Shown here piece after piece: positions 45,185 through 56,671 of a stretch of 64,000 bases of DNA; positions within the stretch are counted from its first letter, which is position 1; each line of letters opens with the position of its first letter. The position numbers were made by a program, and so were the translations under genes. The DNA is from Blautia pseudococcoides (GTDB taxonomy: Bacteria; Bacillota; Clostridia; Lachnospirales; Lachnospiraceae). A model generated the notes under the pieces. It saw only the letters and a program-made list of their open reading frames with translations, had not been told where the DNA came from and did not search any database. The stretch is taken from assembly GCF_001689125.2 (NCBI RefSeq), contig NZ_CP015405.2:4676501-4740500 (forward strand), given 5' to 3'.

Positions 45185-45596
45185 CTAAGAGAAGATAAAT
45201 TTTATTTAAGAAGTTGGCGACAAGGTACAAAGGATAAAACATTATATCTCCTTAAAGTGTATGGAGAATACATAATAGGATCAAGAGTAATGTTAAACAG
45301 TACAACGTATGAGAAATACAAAAAGTACAAAAGAATAACAGTACCAAGGATAAAAAGTAATGTAAAAGGTGTCATTTGAAATATTGATGAGGAGGTATAT
45401 TCCATTGGAAATAGCGAATATCAATTATCAATATGAGAGTGGTAAGGCATAGTTCCCTAGAGAAAGACCTAACTACATAAGACCGAAAAAGAATCCTATT
45501 AAGAGGATAAATAAGCGGTTAGGTGATATATCAGAAAGTGCCCTCATATTGAACATTTACCACAAAAGTAATAAAAAGGTTTCAGAATATATGTAA
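45185..45596 (+). pseudogene. decayed gene fragment of unknown family
   Basis: An open stretch 45185-45379 (LREDKFYLRSWRQGT, then LYLLKVYGEYIIGSRVML, then KRITVPRIKSNVKGVI) is followed after a frame change by 45387-45596 (MRRYIPLEIANINYQYESGK, then TAG at 45450, then FPRERPNYIRPKKNPIKR to TAA). AGGAGG at 45389-45394 lies inside the second part, before a TTG. Together about 137 codons with one frameshift and one amber codon. Residue composition is protein-like, but I cannot name a family. Confidence 0.4.
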
Positions 45597-46123
45597 AGAA
45601 ATATATTTTGAAAGAACAAAGTATTTATACATCATTCAAAGATATAAAAATGTAGAAGATATAATAAGTTAAATTTGTTGAAATAAGCCTGTTGTATTTA
45701 GATTTTCTTGAAAAAGAAGTAAGTTATTTTATATCCCGAAGAAATGTATAAAGAAATGTTTTGAAAACAAAATAGCCCGAACTATTTGTTAGAAGCTTTT
45801 TATTATCCATAATAGATTTGATATGAACTTTCAATAAATCTTATCAGACAACCAGAATTTCAATATCCAAGAAGAGTGAAGACCATTTCAATGAAGGCTT
45901 TGTCAGAGTCCAAAAGGGATTTGGGTAGAACATTCATACAAGAAATGAAAGGAAACTCAAAGAGATTAAGAATTCTGAGTGAAAGATTTATAAATAGGGA
46001 ATGAGAAGATTAAAAAGAAGTATAAAAGAATAAGGAAGGAACAAAATAACAGTATTCATTCCGGATTTTTTATCAATATTAGAAAAAGAAAGGAATAAAA
46101 AAATTGAATAACGCAGATCATTA

Positions 46124-46172
46124 GAACAACCGTTGTATCCGAAAATCGAAGATATGACGGTTGTTCATTTTT
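46124..46172 (+). terminator. terminator closing the AT-rich unit
   Basis: GAACAACCGT (46124-46133) and ACGGTTGTTC (46157-46166) followed by ATTTTTT. Confidence 0.75.
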
Positions 46173-46328
46173 TGCATTTTATGCTATAATACCCTCAGGC
46201 AAACAAAGTTTCCCTGTCTCACACCAATTTTCCAATTTCGCATAGTACGCCAACACCATTATCTTTCTTCATTATATAAAGCTACTGATATAGATTGGTA
46301 ATGATATCCCTCCCGACAGTGAAAACCA

Positions 46329-46428
46329 GGAAAATACAGGGAGATGGGGCCGGGGTGTGTGCTGTGTCCGTGTGATGTTTCAGTGGAGCTTCACGAAGAT
46401 CCACCTGCCCCATCTCCCTGTATTTTCC
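46329..46428. repeat. 100-bp palindromic element (22-bp perfect arms)
   Basis: Arms 46329-46350 and 46407-46428 are perfect inverted repeats containing TACAGGGAGATGGGGC and its complement. The 56-nt loop has its own GTGGA/TCCAC hairpin, so the transcript would fold into one long rod. No T-run follows, so it is not a simple terminator. A REP/MITE-like mobile element or RNA regulatory element are both possible. Confidence 0.8.
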
Positions 46429-46467
46429 GTCCCTTTTGCCAATAAAATAAAAAAGGACCCAATAACC

Positions 46468-47130
46468 ATGATAACCCCTAAAATCCTATACGAAGACCCC
46501 CACCTCCTAATCTGTCACAAACCTCCAGGCCTCCCCGTCCAAACCAAAAAGATCAACACCCCAGACCTGGAATCCATCCTCCTAACCTACTTGACATCAA
46601 AAGGCGATCCTCCCTCCCTTGCCGTGATCCACCGCCTCGATCAGCCCGTGGAAGGCATCCTGGTCTTCACAAAAACCAAAGAGGCAGCCAAAAATCTAAA
46701 CACCCAGATCCAGGACGGCAAAATGGGAAAATACTACCTTGCCGCTGTCAGCGGCATTCTGACAGAAAAAGAATCCCGCCTGGAAAATGAGTTGATCAAA
46801 GACGCCAAAACCAACACATCCAGAGTATCCAGGCAAAAAACGCCTCAAAGCAAAAAAGCCGTTCTGGAATACCGTGTATTAAAAGAGGAGGAAGACAGAT
46901 CATTACTGGAAATCCACCTTCTGACAGGCCGTCATCACCAAATCCGTGTCCAGATGGCATACGCAGGCCACCCGCTGCTGGGGGATACCAAATACAATCC
47001 CCAGGCAGGGAAAGAAAAAGAATGGCAGTACATAGCTTTATGTGCATACAAATTATCATTTGCCCATCCAAAAACAAAGAAAAAAATGGAATTCCAGGTA
47101 AAGCCCTCTGGAAATTTTCCTATAGTATAG
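46468..47130 (+). CDS. RluA/RluD-family pseudouridine synthase
   Basis: 220 residues from ATG 46468 (AAAAAGGA upstream). The catalytic motif is HRLDQPVEGILVFTK, where the aspartate attacks uridine C1', followed by KYYLAAVSG and the substrate block LLTGRHHQIRVQMAYAGHPLLGD. No S4 RNA-binding domain precedes the core, so this is a short RluA-like or TruC-like enzyme. Target RNA unknown. The gene is rich in C-ending codons in its first 120 residues, unlike its neighbours, which may indicate transfer. The 100-bp palindrome lies just upstream. Confidence 0.92.
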   Translation: MITPKILYEDPHLLICHKPPGLPVQTKKINTPDLESILLTYLTSKGDPPSLAVIHRLDQPVEGILVFTKTKEAAKNLNTQIQDGKMGKYYLAAVSGILTEKESRLENELIKDAKTNTSRVSRQKTPQSKKAVLEYRVLKEEEDRSLLEIHLLTGRHHQIRVQMAYAGHPLLGDTKYNPQAGKEKEWQYIALCAYKLSFAHPKTKKKMEFQVKPSGNFPIV

Positions 47131-47193
47131 GTAAGAAAAGTCCACGCATACTGATAGAGAAGAACAAAAAAAATAAGGTATGGTGAGTGGAAG

Positions 47194-48243
47194 ATGAGAT
47201 GGAAGAAGGCGGGCATAACAGTGGGAGTATTCGCAGGCGTATTTTTGATAATGAAATATGCGGTACCTGTGATGCTCCCATTTCTTTTAGGGGGGCTTCT
47301 GGCACTCGCCATACTTCCAGCGGCCAGATGGCTGGCTGACCGGAAACTCTGCAGAAAACTTCATTTTACAGAGGGGGGCATTGGCGCGGTTCTGATTCTT
47401 CTTCTCTCAGTGGCAAGCATTCTCGGCTTCATGTGGCTTCTCCAGGCCCTATCCACACAGATTGGACGGCTGATCTCTTTCTATCCGGTGATAAAAAAAG
47501 AATTCTGCCAGATCATCGGACAATGCTGCAGACAGGTGGAGTACACAATGGGGATACCGGCTCAGGAGAGCAGTCAGTATATTTATATGCAGCTCAGCAA
47601 TCTGGGCAGTTCTTTTTTTGACGGAAGCCAGTCCATGGAAGCTGCGGTGGATTCCATGAAAACGTGTGTTGTGGTGGTAGGCGGCCTGATTCTGTGCGTG
47701 GTATCCGCAGTTTTGATCCTGCAGGAACACGGAGACTGGAAAGCGCAGTTCGCCTCCTGGCCGGTTTTCGTGAAGATCAGAAATCTTTTCCGGAATTTGA
47801 AGAACGGAATAGCGGAATATTTCAAAGCCCAGATAAAGATCATGGGAATTATTATTCTGCTCTGCATAGCCGGACTGTTTTTACTGGGAACATCCCATTT
47901 CCTCCTCGCCGGGCTGGCACTGGGACTTTTGGACGCCCTGCCGGTATTGGGAACAGGAACATTTCTTGTGCCCGCAGCCCTGGTGCTTGCCCTGAGGGGA
48001 AATGCTGTGGGTGCTGTTGGATGTATCGCCCTCTATCTTGTTACAAGCTGCGTCAGGCAGTTTCTGGAACCCCGCCTGATCGGAAAAAAAGTGGGTGTAT
48101 CCCCTCTTCTTGTTCTGCTGTCCGTGTATCTGGGTCTTTTTTTGTACGGAGGAGCAGGTTTTTTGCTTGGCCCACTTTCCGCTTTGGTGATTTACGGGAT
48201 TTTACGCGAATGGAATCTTCTGGACTATGGGAAAAATGAATAG
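47194..48243 (+). CDS. AI-2E family transporter / YtvI-like integral membrane protein
   Basis: 349 residues with about seven or eight membrane helices. The AI-2E/PerM pattern is visible: VMLPFLLGGLLALAILPAAR near the N-terminus, a central soluble part, then FLEPRLIGKKVGVSPLLVLL and GLFLYGGAGFLLGPLSALV at the C-terminus. Within Clostridia this subfamily includes YtvI, a sporulation membrane protein, and PerM-type exporters. The substrate cannot be inferred. It stands 60 bp behind the pseudouridine synthase gene. Confidence 0.88.
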   Translation: MRWKKAGITVGVFAGVFLIMKYAVPVMLPFLLGGLLALAILPAARWLADRKLCRKLHFTEGGIGAVLILLLSVASILGFMWLLQALSTQIGRLISFYPVIKKEFCQIIGQCCRQVEYTMGIPAQESSQYIYMQLSNLGSSFFDGSQSMEAAVDSMKTCVVVVGGLILCVVSAVLILQEHGDWKAQFASWPVFVKIRNLFRNLKNGIAEYFKAQIKIMGIIILLCIAGLFLLGTSHFLLAGLALGLLDALPVLGTGTFLVPAALVLALRGNAVGAVGCIALYLVTSCVRQFLEPRLIGKKVGVSPLLVLLSVYLGLFLYGGAGFLLGPLSALVIYGILREWNLLDYGKNE

Positions 48244-48307
48244 AAAAGTTCCTGAAAATTTTACGAAATTATTACAAAAAGCATATGGACTAATGTATAG
48301 TTTCGTG

Positions 48308-48313
48308 TATAAT
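48308..48313 (+). promoter_or_regulatory. -10 element of the sugar-binding lipoprotein gene
   Basis: TGTATAAT with TATAAT at 48308-48313, 86 bp before the start codon. The -35 is not obvious. Confidence 0.4.
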
Positions 48314-48398
48314 GGAAACGTAGTTAAAATGAAGAGAAGTCCATGTAAAAATCTGGTAAAACCGTGCAGGGGCATGGTATGAGCCTTGGAGGTAGGGC

Positions 48399-49640
48399 AT
48401 GAAACGTACGATAGTTGCTTTATTATGCATCGCGCTGGCAGTGGGTTCCCTGGCAGGATGCGGTGATAAGAATAAGAATGAGGTACCTGTGAACACGGAG
48501 GCGAAAGCCGAAGATAAACCGGTTGTGGGAAGTAGTGGGGAACCTCAGAAGGATACAGAAGAGAATCAGAAGGAAGTGGAAAAAGAAAATACAGAGAACG
48601 CAGAGCATACCGGTGAGGATGAGAAAAGCCAGGATGCGGAAGAAGAGAAAGATGCTGACATGTCTGAAGACTTGACCATGACAACTCTGAAAAGCAGTGC
48701 CGGTACCATTGATTATACGTCCCTGGAGGGATTGAATCTGGAGGCCGGCGGCCATATTGCAGTAGTTGTCAAGAGTACCAAGACAGGATACTGGGAAACT
48801 GTAAAAAAAGGCATGGAAGCAGCCGTAAAAGATTTAAATAAAAAACTGGAATATAAAGGTGATGATAAGATAAAACTATCCTTTGAAGGACCGTCCGATG
48901 AGACGGATGTGGAGAGTCAGATCAATATCATCGACGCGGTTCTGGCTGAGAATCCGGGGGTTCTCTGTTTGGCAGCCATAGATATGGAATCCTGCCAGGC
49001 ACAGCTTGAGACTGCAGAGGAGAATGGAATCCCGGTTGTGGTGCTGGATTCAGGCGTTGTGACAGGAACTGTGAACTCTGTTTGTGCCACAGACAACAAG
49101 GCAGCAGGAGCGGACGCTGCTAAAAAGCTCAGCGAAGCCATTGGAGACAGCGGTGAGATCGCCGTCATGGCCCATATTGAAAGTTCTGAGAGCAGCCAGG
49201 ACAGAGAAGCAGGATTTGCCGATGAGATCGCTGCAAACCATCCGGAGATCAAAATTGTGAATGTCTCCTATGAAAATGAGGAGATGTCCGTCAAAGAAAT
49301 GGCTGCAAAAGTGCTGGAGGAAAATCCAAATCTGAAAGGTTATTTTTGTACCAATCAGATGACAGCAGATGATGTTCTGGACGCGCTTAAAGAAGCAGGA
49401 AAAGAAGATATGGCAGTAGTTGGATTTGATGCAGGCAAGAAGCAGAAGGAGGCCATAAAGGACGGAAGAGAGGCCGGAGTTATTGCCCAGAATCCGTACG
49501 GCATGGGATATGCCACTGTGGTAGCGGCAGCCAGGGCTTGGCTGGGGTTGGAGAATGATTCCTTTATCAATCCGGGGTATCAGTGGATTGATGCAGCGAG
49601 TCTGGATGATGAAAAGCTGAAGAACTACTTATACGAGTAA
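48399..49640 (+). CDS. sugar-binding lipoprotein (periplasmic binding protein type 1), orphan
   Basis: 413 residues. Lipobox LAGC at about residues 18-21 makes it a membrane-anchored lipoprotein. A long Glu/Lys/Asn-rich linker (22-110) is followed by an RbsB-like fold: HIAVVVKSTKTGYWETVKKG, the DGVLC-like PGVLCLAAID, IPVVVLDSGV, GYFCTNQMTADDVLDALKEAG, AVVGFDAG and a final NPGYQWIDA. It should bind a sugar or autoinducer-2-like ligand for an ABC importer or a sensor. No permease or ATPase is beside it; it lies between the YtvI gene and the V-ATPase operon with its own terminator. Confidence 0.88.
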   Translation: MKRTIVALLCIALAVGSLAGCGDKNKNEVPVNTEAKAEDKPVVGSSGEPQKDTEENQKEVEKENTENAEHTGEDEKSQDAEEEKDADMSEDLTMTTLKSSAGTIDYTSLEGLNLEAGGHIAVVVKSTKTGYWETVKKGMEAAVKDLNKKLEYKGDDKIKLSFEGPSDETDVESQINIIDAVLAENPGVLCLAAIDMESCQAQLETAEENGIPVVVLDSGVVTGTVNSVCATDNKAAGADAAKKLSEAIGDSGEIAVMAHIESSESSQDREAGFADEIAANHPEIKIVNVSYENEEMSVKEMAAKVLEENPNLKGYFCTNQMTADDVLDALKEAGKEDMAVVGFDAGKKQKEAIKDGREAGVIAQNPYGMGYATVVAAARAWLGLENDSFINPGYQWIDAASLDDEKLKNYLYE

Positions 49641-49670
49641 GATAAAGTCAAATTAAACAAAGACATTCGG

Positions 49671-49707
49671 GGAGATTGTGTAAATTATATACAATCTCTC
49701 TTTTTTT
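49671..49707 (+). terminator. terminator after the sugar-binding lipoprotein gene
   Basis: GAGATTGT / ACAATCTC arms with an 11-nt AT loop, then CTTTTTTT. Confidence 0.85.
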
Positions 49708-49770
49708 ATCAGGATTACCAAAATAAGGCATTTTTTTTTCGTGTAATTCGGTAAAAATATTGTGAACAAA

Positions 49771-49799
49771 TTGACAAATTGCATAATTCATAGTAATAT
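49771..49799 (+). promoter_or_regulatory. promoter of the V-ATPase operon
   Basis: TTGACA (49771-49776), exact 17-bp spacer, TAATAT (49794-49799). Confidence 0.8.
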
Positions 49800-49825
49800 T
49801 TAAATTATGTGAAGGTGGTGATACT

Positions 49826-50134
49826 GTGATAGAAGGAACAATCAAAGAAATCCGGGATGCGGAGCAGGAGGCAGCAAACATTGTTGCGGATGCAAAGCGC
49901 CAGAGTGAAAAGATTTCTGAGGAAGCAAAACTAGCTTCCGAAAAGTTGTATTCCGATATGGTTTCCGAAGCGCAGCAGAAGGCGAAAAAACTCAGAGATT
50001 CTGCTGAAACATTTGGAAAGCAGCAGACGGACGAGGCCCTTTTGGAGGCCGGAAAAGAAATCGAGGAGCTGAAGAGCGCGGCAAAAAGCCGGGAAAAAGA
50101 AGCGGTTGATTTGATTATTTCCGAATTAGTCTGA
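49826..50134 (+). CDS. V-type ATPase peripheral-stalk subunit (G/H-like)
   Basis: 102 residues from GTG 49826 (GAAGGTGGTGAT upstream). Almost entirely a charged, alanine-rich coiled coil (AEQEAANIVADAKRQSEKIS), the character of the G/H (NtpF-type) subunit that pairs with subunit E as the peripheral stalk. It is the first gene of the nine-gene V-ATPase operon. Identity is based on helix character and gene order, as this family has little fixed sequence. Confidence 0.85.
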   Translation: MIEGTIKEIRDAEQEAANIVADAKRQSEKISEEAKLASEKLYSDMVSEAQQKAKKLRDSAETFGKQQTDEALLEAGKEIEELKSAAKSREKEAVDLIISELV

Positions 50135-50209
50135 GAGGAAGAAAACGTAACTATTCAGCAGGTCTTCGCATTTACTGCGCTGACCGTAAGAAGACGCCCC
50201 GGATGCAAA

Positions 50210-50252
50210 GCGAAAATCCCATCGCCAAAGGCGATCCAGCATGGATTTTCGC
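50210..50252. repeat. nested palindromic element in the V-ATPase operon
   Basis: Outer arms GCGAAAATCC (50210-50219) and GGATTTTCGC (50243-50252) enclose an inner ATCGCC/GGCGAT hairpin (50221-50235). No T-run follows. It lies in the 177-bp gap between the first and second V-ATPase genes and may modulate expression or mark a small mobile repeat. Confidence 0.75.
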
Positions 50253-50311
50253 CTGTTACTGTGAGGGGACTGAACCGTTACAAGAAAACGAATTAAAGGA
50301 GGGATGAGAGT

Positions 50312-52821
<2,510 letters not shown>

Positions 52822-52897
52822 TTATAAAAGGAGAGCAGTCCCTGCATGGGGACAGATATTACAGGACAGAATAGAAATAGTAAAGGAGAGCTAAAGA

Positions 52898-53491
52898 ATG
52901 ACTGGATTAGAAAAAATGAAAAGCCAGATTCTGGATGAAGCAAAAAGCTCCGCTAATGATATCATCGACCGGGCGCAGAGAAGCGCAGAAGCAGTAAAAC
53001 AGGGGATGAAAGAAAAGGCGGAAGCAGAATGCGGACGTATCTCCAAAAAAGCGGAGGCTGATGTTGAAAATATTAAGGAACGCGCACTTTCCTCCTGTGA
53101 TCTGCAGAAAAGAAAAGCGCTTCTGGAAGCAAAGCAGGAAGTGATTTCCGAAGTATTGGAAAGAGCCTATAATACACTGCTTTCTGCAGATGACGAGACA
53201 TATTTCAACATGCTTCGCAAAATGCTGGACAAATTCGTTCTGGCTCAGGAAGGGGAAATTTGTTTCTCACCTGAAGATTTGAAGAGAATGCCGCAGGGTT
53301 TTGAAAAAGAAATTTCAGGCATAGCCGGGAAAAAGGGCGGAAAACTGGTTCTTTCCAAAGAACACAGAAATATCCGCGGCGGCTTTGTCCTTATATATGG
53401 TGGAATCGAGGAAAACTGTACCTTTAAGGCCATGTTTGATTCCAAGAGAGGTGAACTTTCCGATAAAGTTCATGCATTATTATTTTCGTAA
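52898..53491 (+). CDS. ntpE: V-type ATP synthase subunit E
   Basis: 197 residues. A long N-terminal helix (about 1-95) rich in Ala, Glu and Lys with the pattern LDEAKSSANDIIDRAQRSAE, and a small C-terminal alpha/beta domain with GGFVLIYGGIEENCTFKAMF, the conserved E-subunit block. It forms the peripheral stalk with the G/H-like subunit encoded at 49826. A GGAGAG site precedes ATG 52898. Confidence 0.95.
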   Translation: MTGLEKMKSQILDEAKSSANDIIDRAQRSAEAVKQGMKEKAEAECGRISKKAEADVENIKERALSSCDLQKRKALLEAKQEVISEVLERAYNTLLSADDETYFNMLRKMLDKFVLAQEGEICFSPEDLKRMPQGFEKEISGIAGKKGGKLVLSKEHRNIRGGFVLIYGGIEENCTFKAMFDSKRGELSDKVHALLFS

Positions 53492-53519
53492 GCGATAACC
53501 GCAAGAAGGAGGAATTATC

Positions 53520-54497
53520 TTGATTGATACAAAATATACCTATGCGGTTGCGCGAATCCGTGCGCTTGAGACGGCGTTATTCACTTCTGCCACTCTTGAC
53601 CAGCTCATGGCCTGCCAGACAGAGGAGCAGTGCCTGCAGCTTATACAGGAAAAGGGTTGGGGCGGCGCGGATACGCCGGTGAATGCAGAGACAATATTGA
53701 CCAGGGAGCAGGAAAAAATCTGGGAAAATATTAAAGACCTGGGTGTTGACATGTCCGTCTTTGATGTACTTTCCTATCCGAATATGTTCCACAATCTGAA
53801 GGCAGCCATCAAGGATGTATGTACGGAGGAGAACGGCAGGGCCATGAACATCTATTATGATGACACTGCCATTTCACCGGATGAGATGCTGGAGATCGTG
53901 AGAAGCAAGGATTTTTCCAGACTTCCCCAATATATGGCCGGCGCTGCAAAAGAGGCCTACGAGACACTGCTTCACACAAGGGACGGACAGCTCTGTGATG
54001 TTATTGTGGACAAGGCAGCCCTGGAAGCTATCTATGCAGCAGGCAGGGAAGCAAAGGACAGCATTATCAAGGATTATGCGGAGTCTACCGTTGCCATAGC
54101 AGATATTAAGATCGCTGTGCGTTCACAGAAAACCGCAAAAAACATGGACTTTATGAAGCGTGCCATGGTGGAATGTGAATCCCTGAGTGTGACACAGCTT
54201 TCCAAAGCGGCAGTAAGCGGCATTGATGCCATTGTGGAATATTTGTCAGGTACTGCTTATGCAGAGGGCGGAAAGGCCATTGCAGAGTCTATGTCCGCAT
54301 TTGAACGCTGGTGCGACAACCGTATGATGGAGACCATGCAGTCTCAGAAATATCAGTCATTTTCAGTGGGACCTCTGGTTGCCTATGTGCTTGCCAGGGA
54401 GAACGAGATCAAAACGGTACGAATCATTTTGTCCGGCAAACGCAGCGGCCTTTCGGATGATTCCATCCGGGAAAGGGTAAGGGAAATGTATGTTTAA
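53520..54497 (+). CDS. ntpC: V-type ATP synthase subunit C
   Basis: 325 residues from TTG 53520 (AAGGAGGAATTATC upstream). It begins TKYTYAVARIRALETALF, the typical N-terminus of subunit C, and consists of three similar helical domains that connect the rotor ring to the central stalk. The end overlaps the start of subunit F by 8 bp. Confidence 0.94.
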   Translation: MIDTKYTYAVARIRALETALFTSATLDQLMACQTEEQCLQLIQEKGWGGADTPVNAETILTREQEKIWENIKDLGVDMSVFDVLSYPNMFHNLKAAIKDVCTEENGRAMNIYYDDTAISPDEMLEIVRSKDFSRLPQYMAGAAKEAYETLLHTRDGQLCDVIVDKAALEAIYAAGREAKDSIIKDYAESTVAIADIKIAVRSQKTAKNMDFMKRAMVECESLSVTQLSKAAVSGIDAIVEYLSGTAYAEGGKAIAESMSAFERWCDNRMMETMQSQKYQSFSVGPLVAYVLARENEIKTVRIILSGKRSGLSDDSIRERVREMYV

Positions 54498-54810
54498 GAT
54501 TGCAGTTGTGGGCGATTACGACAGTATTTACGGGTTTGCTACACTGGGTCTGGATACCTTCCCGGTAACATCCCGAAAAGAAGCTGAAGAAAAACTGGAA
54601 CATCTGGCAGCAAGCAAATATGGGATCATTTATATCACAGAAGCTTTGGCCGCAGAGTGTAAAAAGACGATTGATAAATTTCAGGAGCAGCTTTTTCCTG
54701 CTATAATCCTGATACCGGGCGTTTTCGGAAATACCGGTGAAGGTGTGCAGGGAGTTAAATTATCCGTGGAGAAGGCTGTTGGATCGGATATTCTTTTCAG
54801 CAATAATTAA
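54490..54810 (+). CDS. V-type ATP synthase subunit F
   Basis: 106 residues. FKIAVVGDYDSIYGFATLGL near the start and IIYITEALAAECKK are typical of the small Rossmann-like subunit F (NtpG in Enterococcus), which forms the central stalk with subunit D. Overlaps the subunit C gene. Confidence 0.94.
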   Translation: MFKIAVVGDYDSIYGFATLGLDTFPVTSRKEAEEKLEHLAASKYGIIYITEALAAECKKTIDKFQEQLFPAIILIPGVFGNTGEGVQGVKLSVEKAVGSDILFSNN

Positions 54811-54904
54811 AAGGTCCGGTTAGCGGCAGCGCCGCAGTTTCCGGAATTCAGGTGGCGAAATGTCACAGATACGAACTAATTTAGAAAGCAGGTGATTCGT
54901 TCCG

Positions 54905-56671
54905 ATGAGCAAAGGTACGATTAAAAAAGTTGCAGGACCGCTGGTTATCGCGGAGGGCATGAGGGACTCGAACATGTTCGACGTTGTCCGTGTTAGTAAT
55001 CAGCGTCTGATTGGTGAGATCATCGAGATGCACGGTGACGAAGCCAGTGTTCAGGTATACGAGGAGACATCAGGACTGGGGCCGGGAGAACCGGTTGAAT
55101 CCATGAATGCGCCTCTTTCCGTAGAACTTGGGCCGGGTCTTATCACAAGTATCTATGATGGTATCCAGCGTCCGCTGGATGAAATTATGAAGGTTTCCGG
55201 CACCAACTTAAAGCGTGGTGTTGAGGTTCCTTCTTTGAAGAGAGATAAGAAATGGAATTTCGTTCCTACTGTTAAAGTAGGTGACGAGGTACAGAACGGC
55301 GATATTATCGGTACGGTACAGGAGACGATCGTCGTAAACCATAAGATCATGGTTCCTTACGGGATCAATGGTAAGGTAAAAGAGATCAAAGCCGGTGAAT
55401 TTACGGTGGAGGATGTGGTTGCTGTTATCGAAACGAAAGACGGTGACAAAGAAGTGGGAATGATGCAGACATGGCCGGTTCGTAAAGGCCGTCCTTATCT
55501 GAAAAAACTGCCGCCGGAAATGCCTTTGGTAACAGGACAGCGAGTAGTGGATACCTTCTTCCCTATCGCAAAAGGCGGTGTGGCAGCCGTTCCGGGACCA
55601 TTCGGAAGCGGTAAGACAGTTATCCAGCATCAGCTTGCAAAATGGGCTGAAGCCGACATCGTGGTTTATATCGGATGCGGCGAGCGTGGAAACGAAATGA
55701 CAGACGTTTTGAACGAGTTCCCTGAACTGAAAGACCCGAAGACAGGACAGTCTTTGATGGAACGTACCGTTCTGATCGCAAATACCTCCGATATGCCTGT
55801 TGCGGCACGTGAGGCTTCTATTTATACAGGTATCACCATTGCGGAATATTTCCGTGATATGGGTTATTCCGTAGCTCTGATGGCAGACTCCACATCACGC
55901 TGGGCAGAGGCGCTTAGAGAGATGTCAGGACGTCTGGAAGAGATGCCGGGTGAGGAAGGTTACCCTGCATACCTGGGTTCCCGTCTGGCGCAGTTCTACG
56001 AGAGAGCCGGACACGTGGTTTCTCTGGGAAGCGACCAGAGAGAGGGTGCACTTTCCGTTATCGGAGCCGTATCCCCTCCGGGTGGTGATATTTCCGAGCC
56101 TGTATCCCAGGCTACCCTGCGTATTGTTAAGGTGTTCTGGGGACTGGATTCCGCACTGGCATACAAACGTCATTTCCCGGCGATCAACTGGCTGACCAGT
56201 TATTCCCTGTATGTGGATAACATGGCTGACTGGTTTGACGACAATGTGGCTGCAGACTGGATGGAGAACCGCCAGAAGCTCATGAGTCTTCTGCAGGATG
56301 AGGCGGAACTGGAAGAGATCGTTAAGATGGTTGGTATGGATGCCCTCTCAGCTTCTGACAGGCTGAAAATGGAGGCTGCCCGTTCCATCCGTGAGGACTT
56401 CCTGCATCAGAACTCTTTCCATGAGGTGGACACCTACAGTTCACTGAAGAAACAGCATCTGATGATGAAGCTGGTTCTGGCTTTCTATGAGCAGGCAAAA
56501 GAGGCGCTGGAAAAAGGTGCTAATATCCAGGGTCTGATCAAAATGGAAGTACGTGAGAAGATCGGCCGTTTTAAATATGTGACTGAGGACAAACTGGACA
56601 AAGAATATGATGCAGTTTTAAAAGAGCTTGCTGTTGATATTGCCAATGTATTTGGGAAGGAGGACTTCTAA
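54905..56671 (+). CDS. ntpA: V-type ATP synthase catalytic subunit A
   Basis: 588 residues from ATG 54905 (AGCAGGTGATTC upstream). Walker [18 protein letters not shown] (about 233-249), the non-homologous insert of V/A-type A subunits (about 110-200), catalytic-loop [13 protein letters not shown], and [20 protein letters not shown]. It hydrolyses or makes ATP at the A-B interface. Its last base is the first of the subunit B gene (TAATG). Confidence 0.97.
   Translation: MSKGTIKKVAGPLVIAEGMRDSNMFDVVRVSNQRLIGEIIEMHGDEASVQVYEETSGLGPGEPVESMNAPLSVELGPGLITSIYDGIQRPLDEIMKVSGTNLKRGVEVPSLKRDKKWNFVPTVKVGDEVQNGDIIGTVQETIVVNHKIMVPYGINGKVKEIKAGEFTVEDVVAVIETKDGDKEVGMMQTWPVRKGRPYLKKLPPEMPLVTGQRVVDTFFPIAKGGVAAVPGPFGSGKTVIQHQLAKWAEADIVVYIGCGERGNEMTDVLNEFPELKDPKTGQSLMERTVLIANTSDMPVAAREASIYTGITIAEYFRDMGYSVALMADSTSRWAEALREMSGRLEEMPGEEGYPAYLGSRLAQFYERAGHVVSLGSDQREGALSVIGAVSPPGGDISEPVSQATLRIVKVFWGLDSALAYKRHFPAINWLTSYSLYVDNMADWFDDNVAADWMENRQKLMSLLQDEAELEEIVKMVGMDALSASDRLKMEAARSIREDFLHQNSFHEVDTYSSLKKQHLMMKLVLAFYEQAKEALEKGANIQGLIKMEVREKIGRFKYVTEDKLDKEYDAVLKELAVDIANVFGKEDF

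Larger units (their letters stand above)
45133..46175 (+). other. AT-rich promoter-to-terminator interval with no intact gene
   Basis: About 1.04 kb, far richer in A and T (and A/G on the + strand) than its surroundings, between a good promoter (45104) and a terminator (46124). Short protein-like stretches occur in changing frames with frequent stops, including a run near 45855-45990 beginning LIRQPEFQYPRRVKTISMK. It looks like decayed coding DNA of foreign composition, though a long non-coding RNA is possible. Positions 44967-45103 and 46176-46328 hold nothing else I can identify. Confidence 0.5.

Noticed and set aside
45387..45596. Pyrrolysine or other amber recoding
   Set aside because: A nearby frameshift and many stops in the same region make simple decay more likely; kept only as a low-interest finding.
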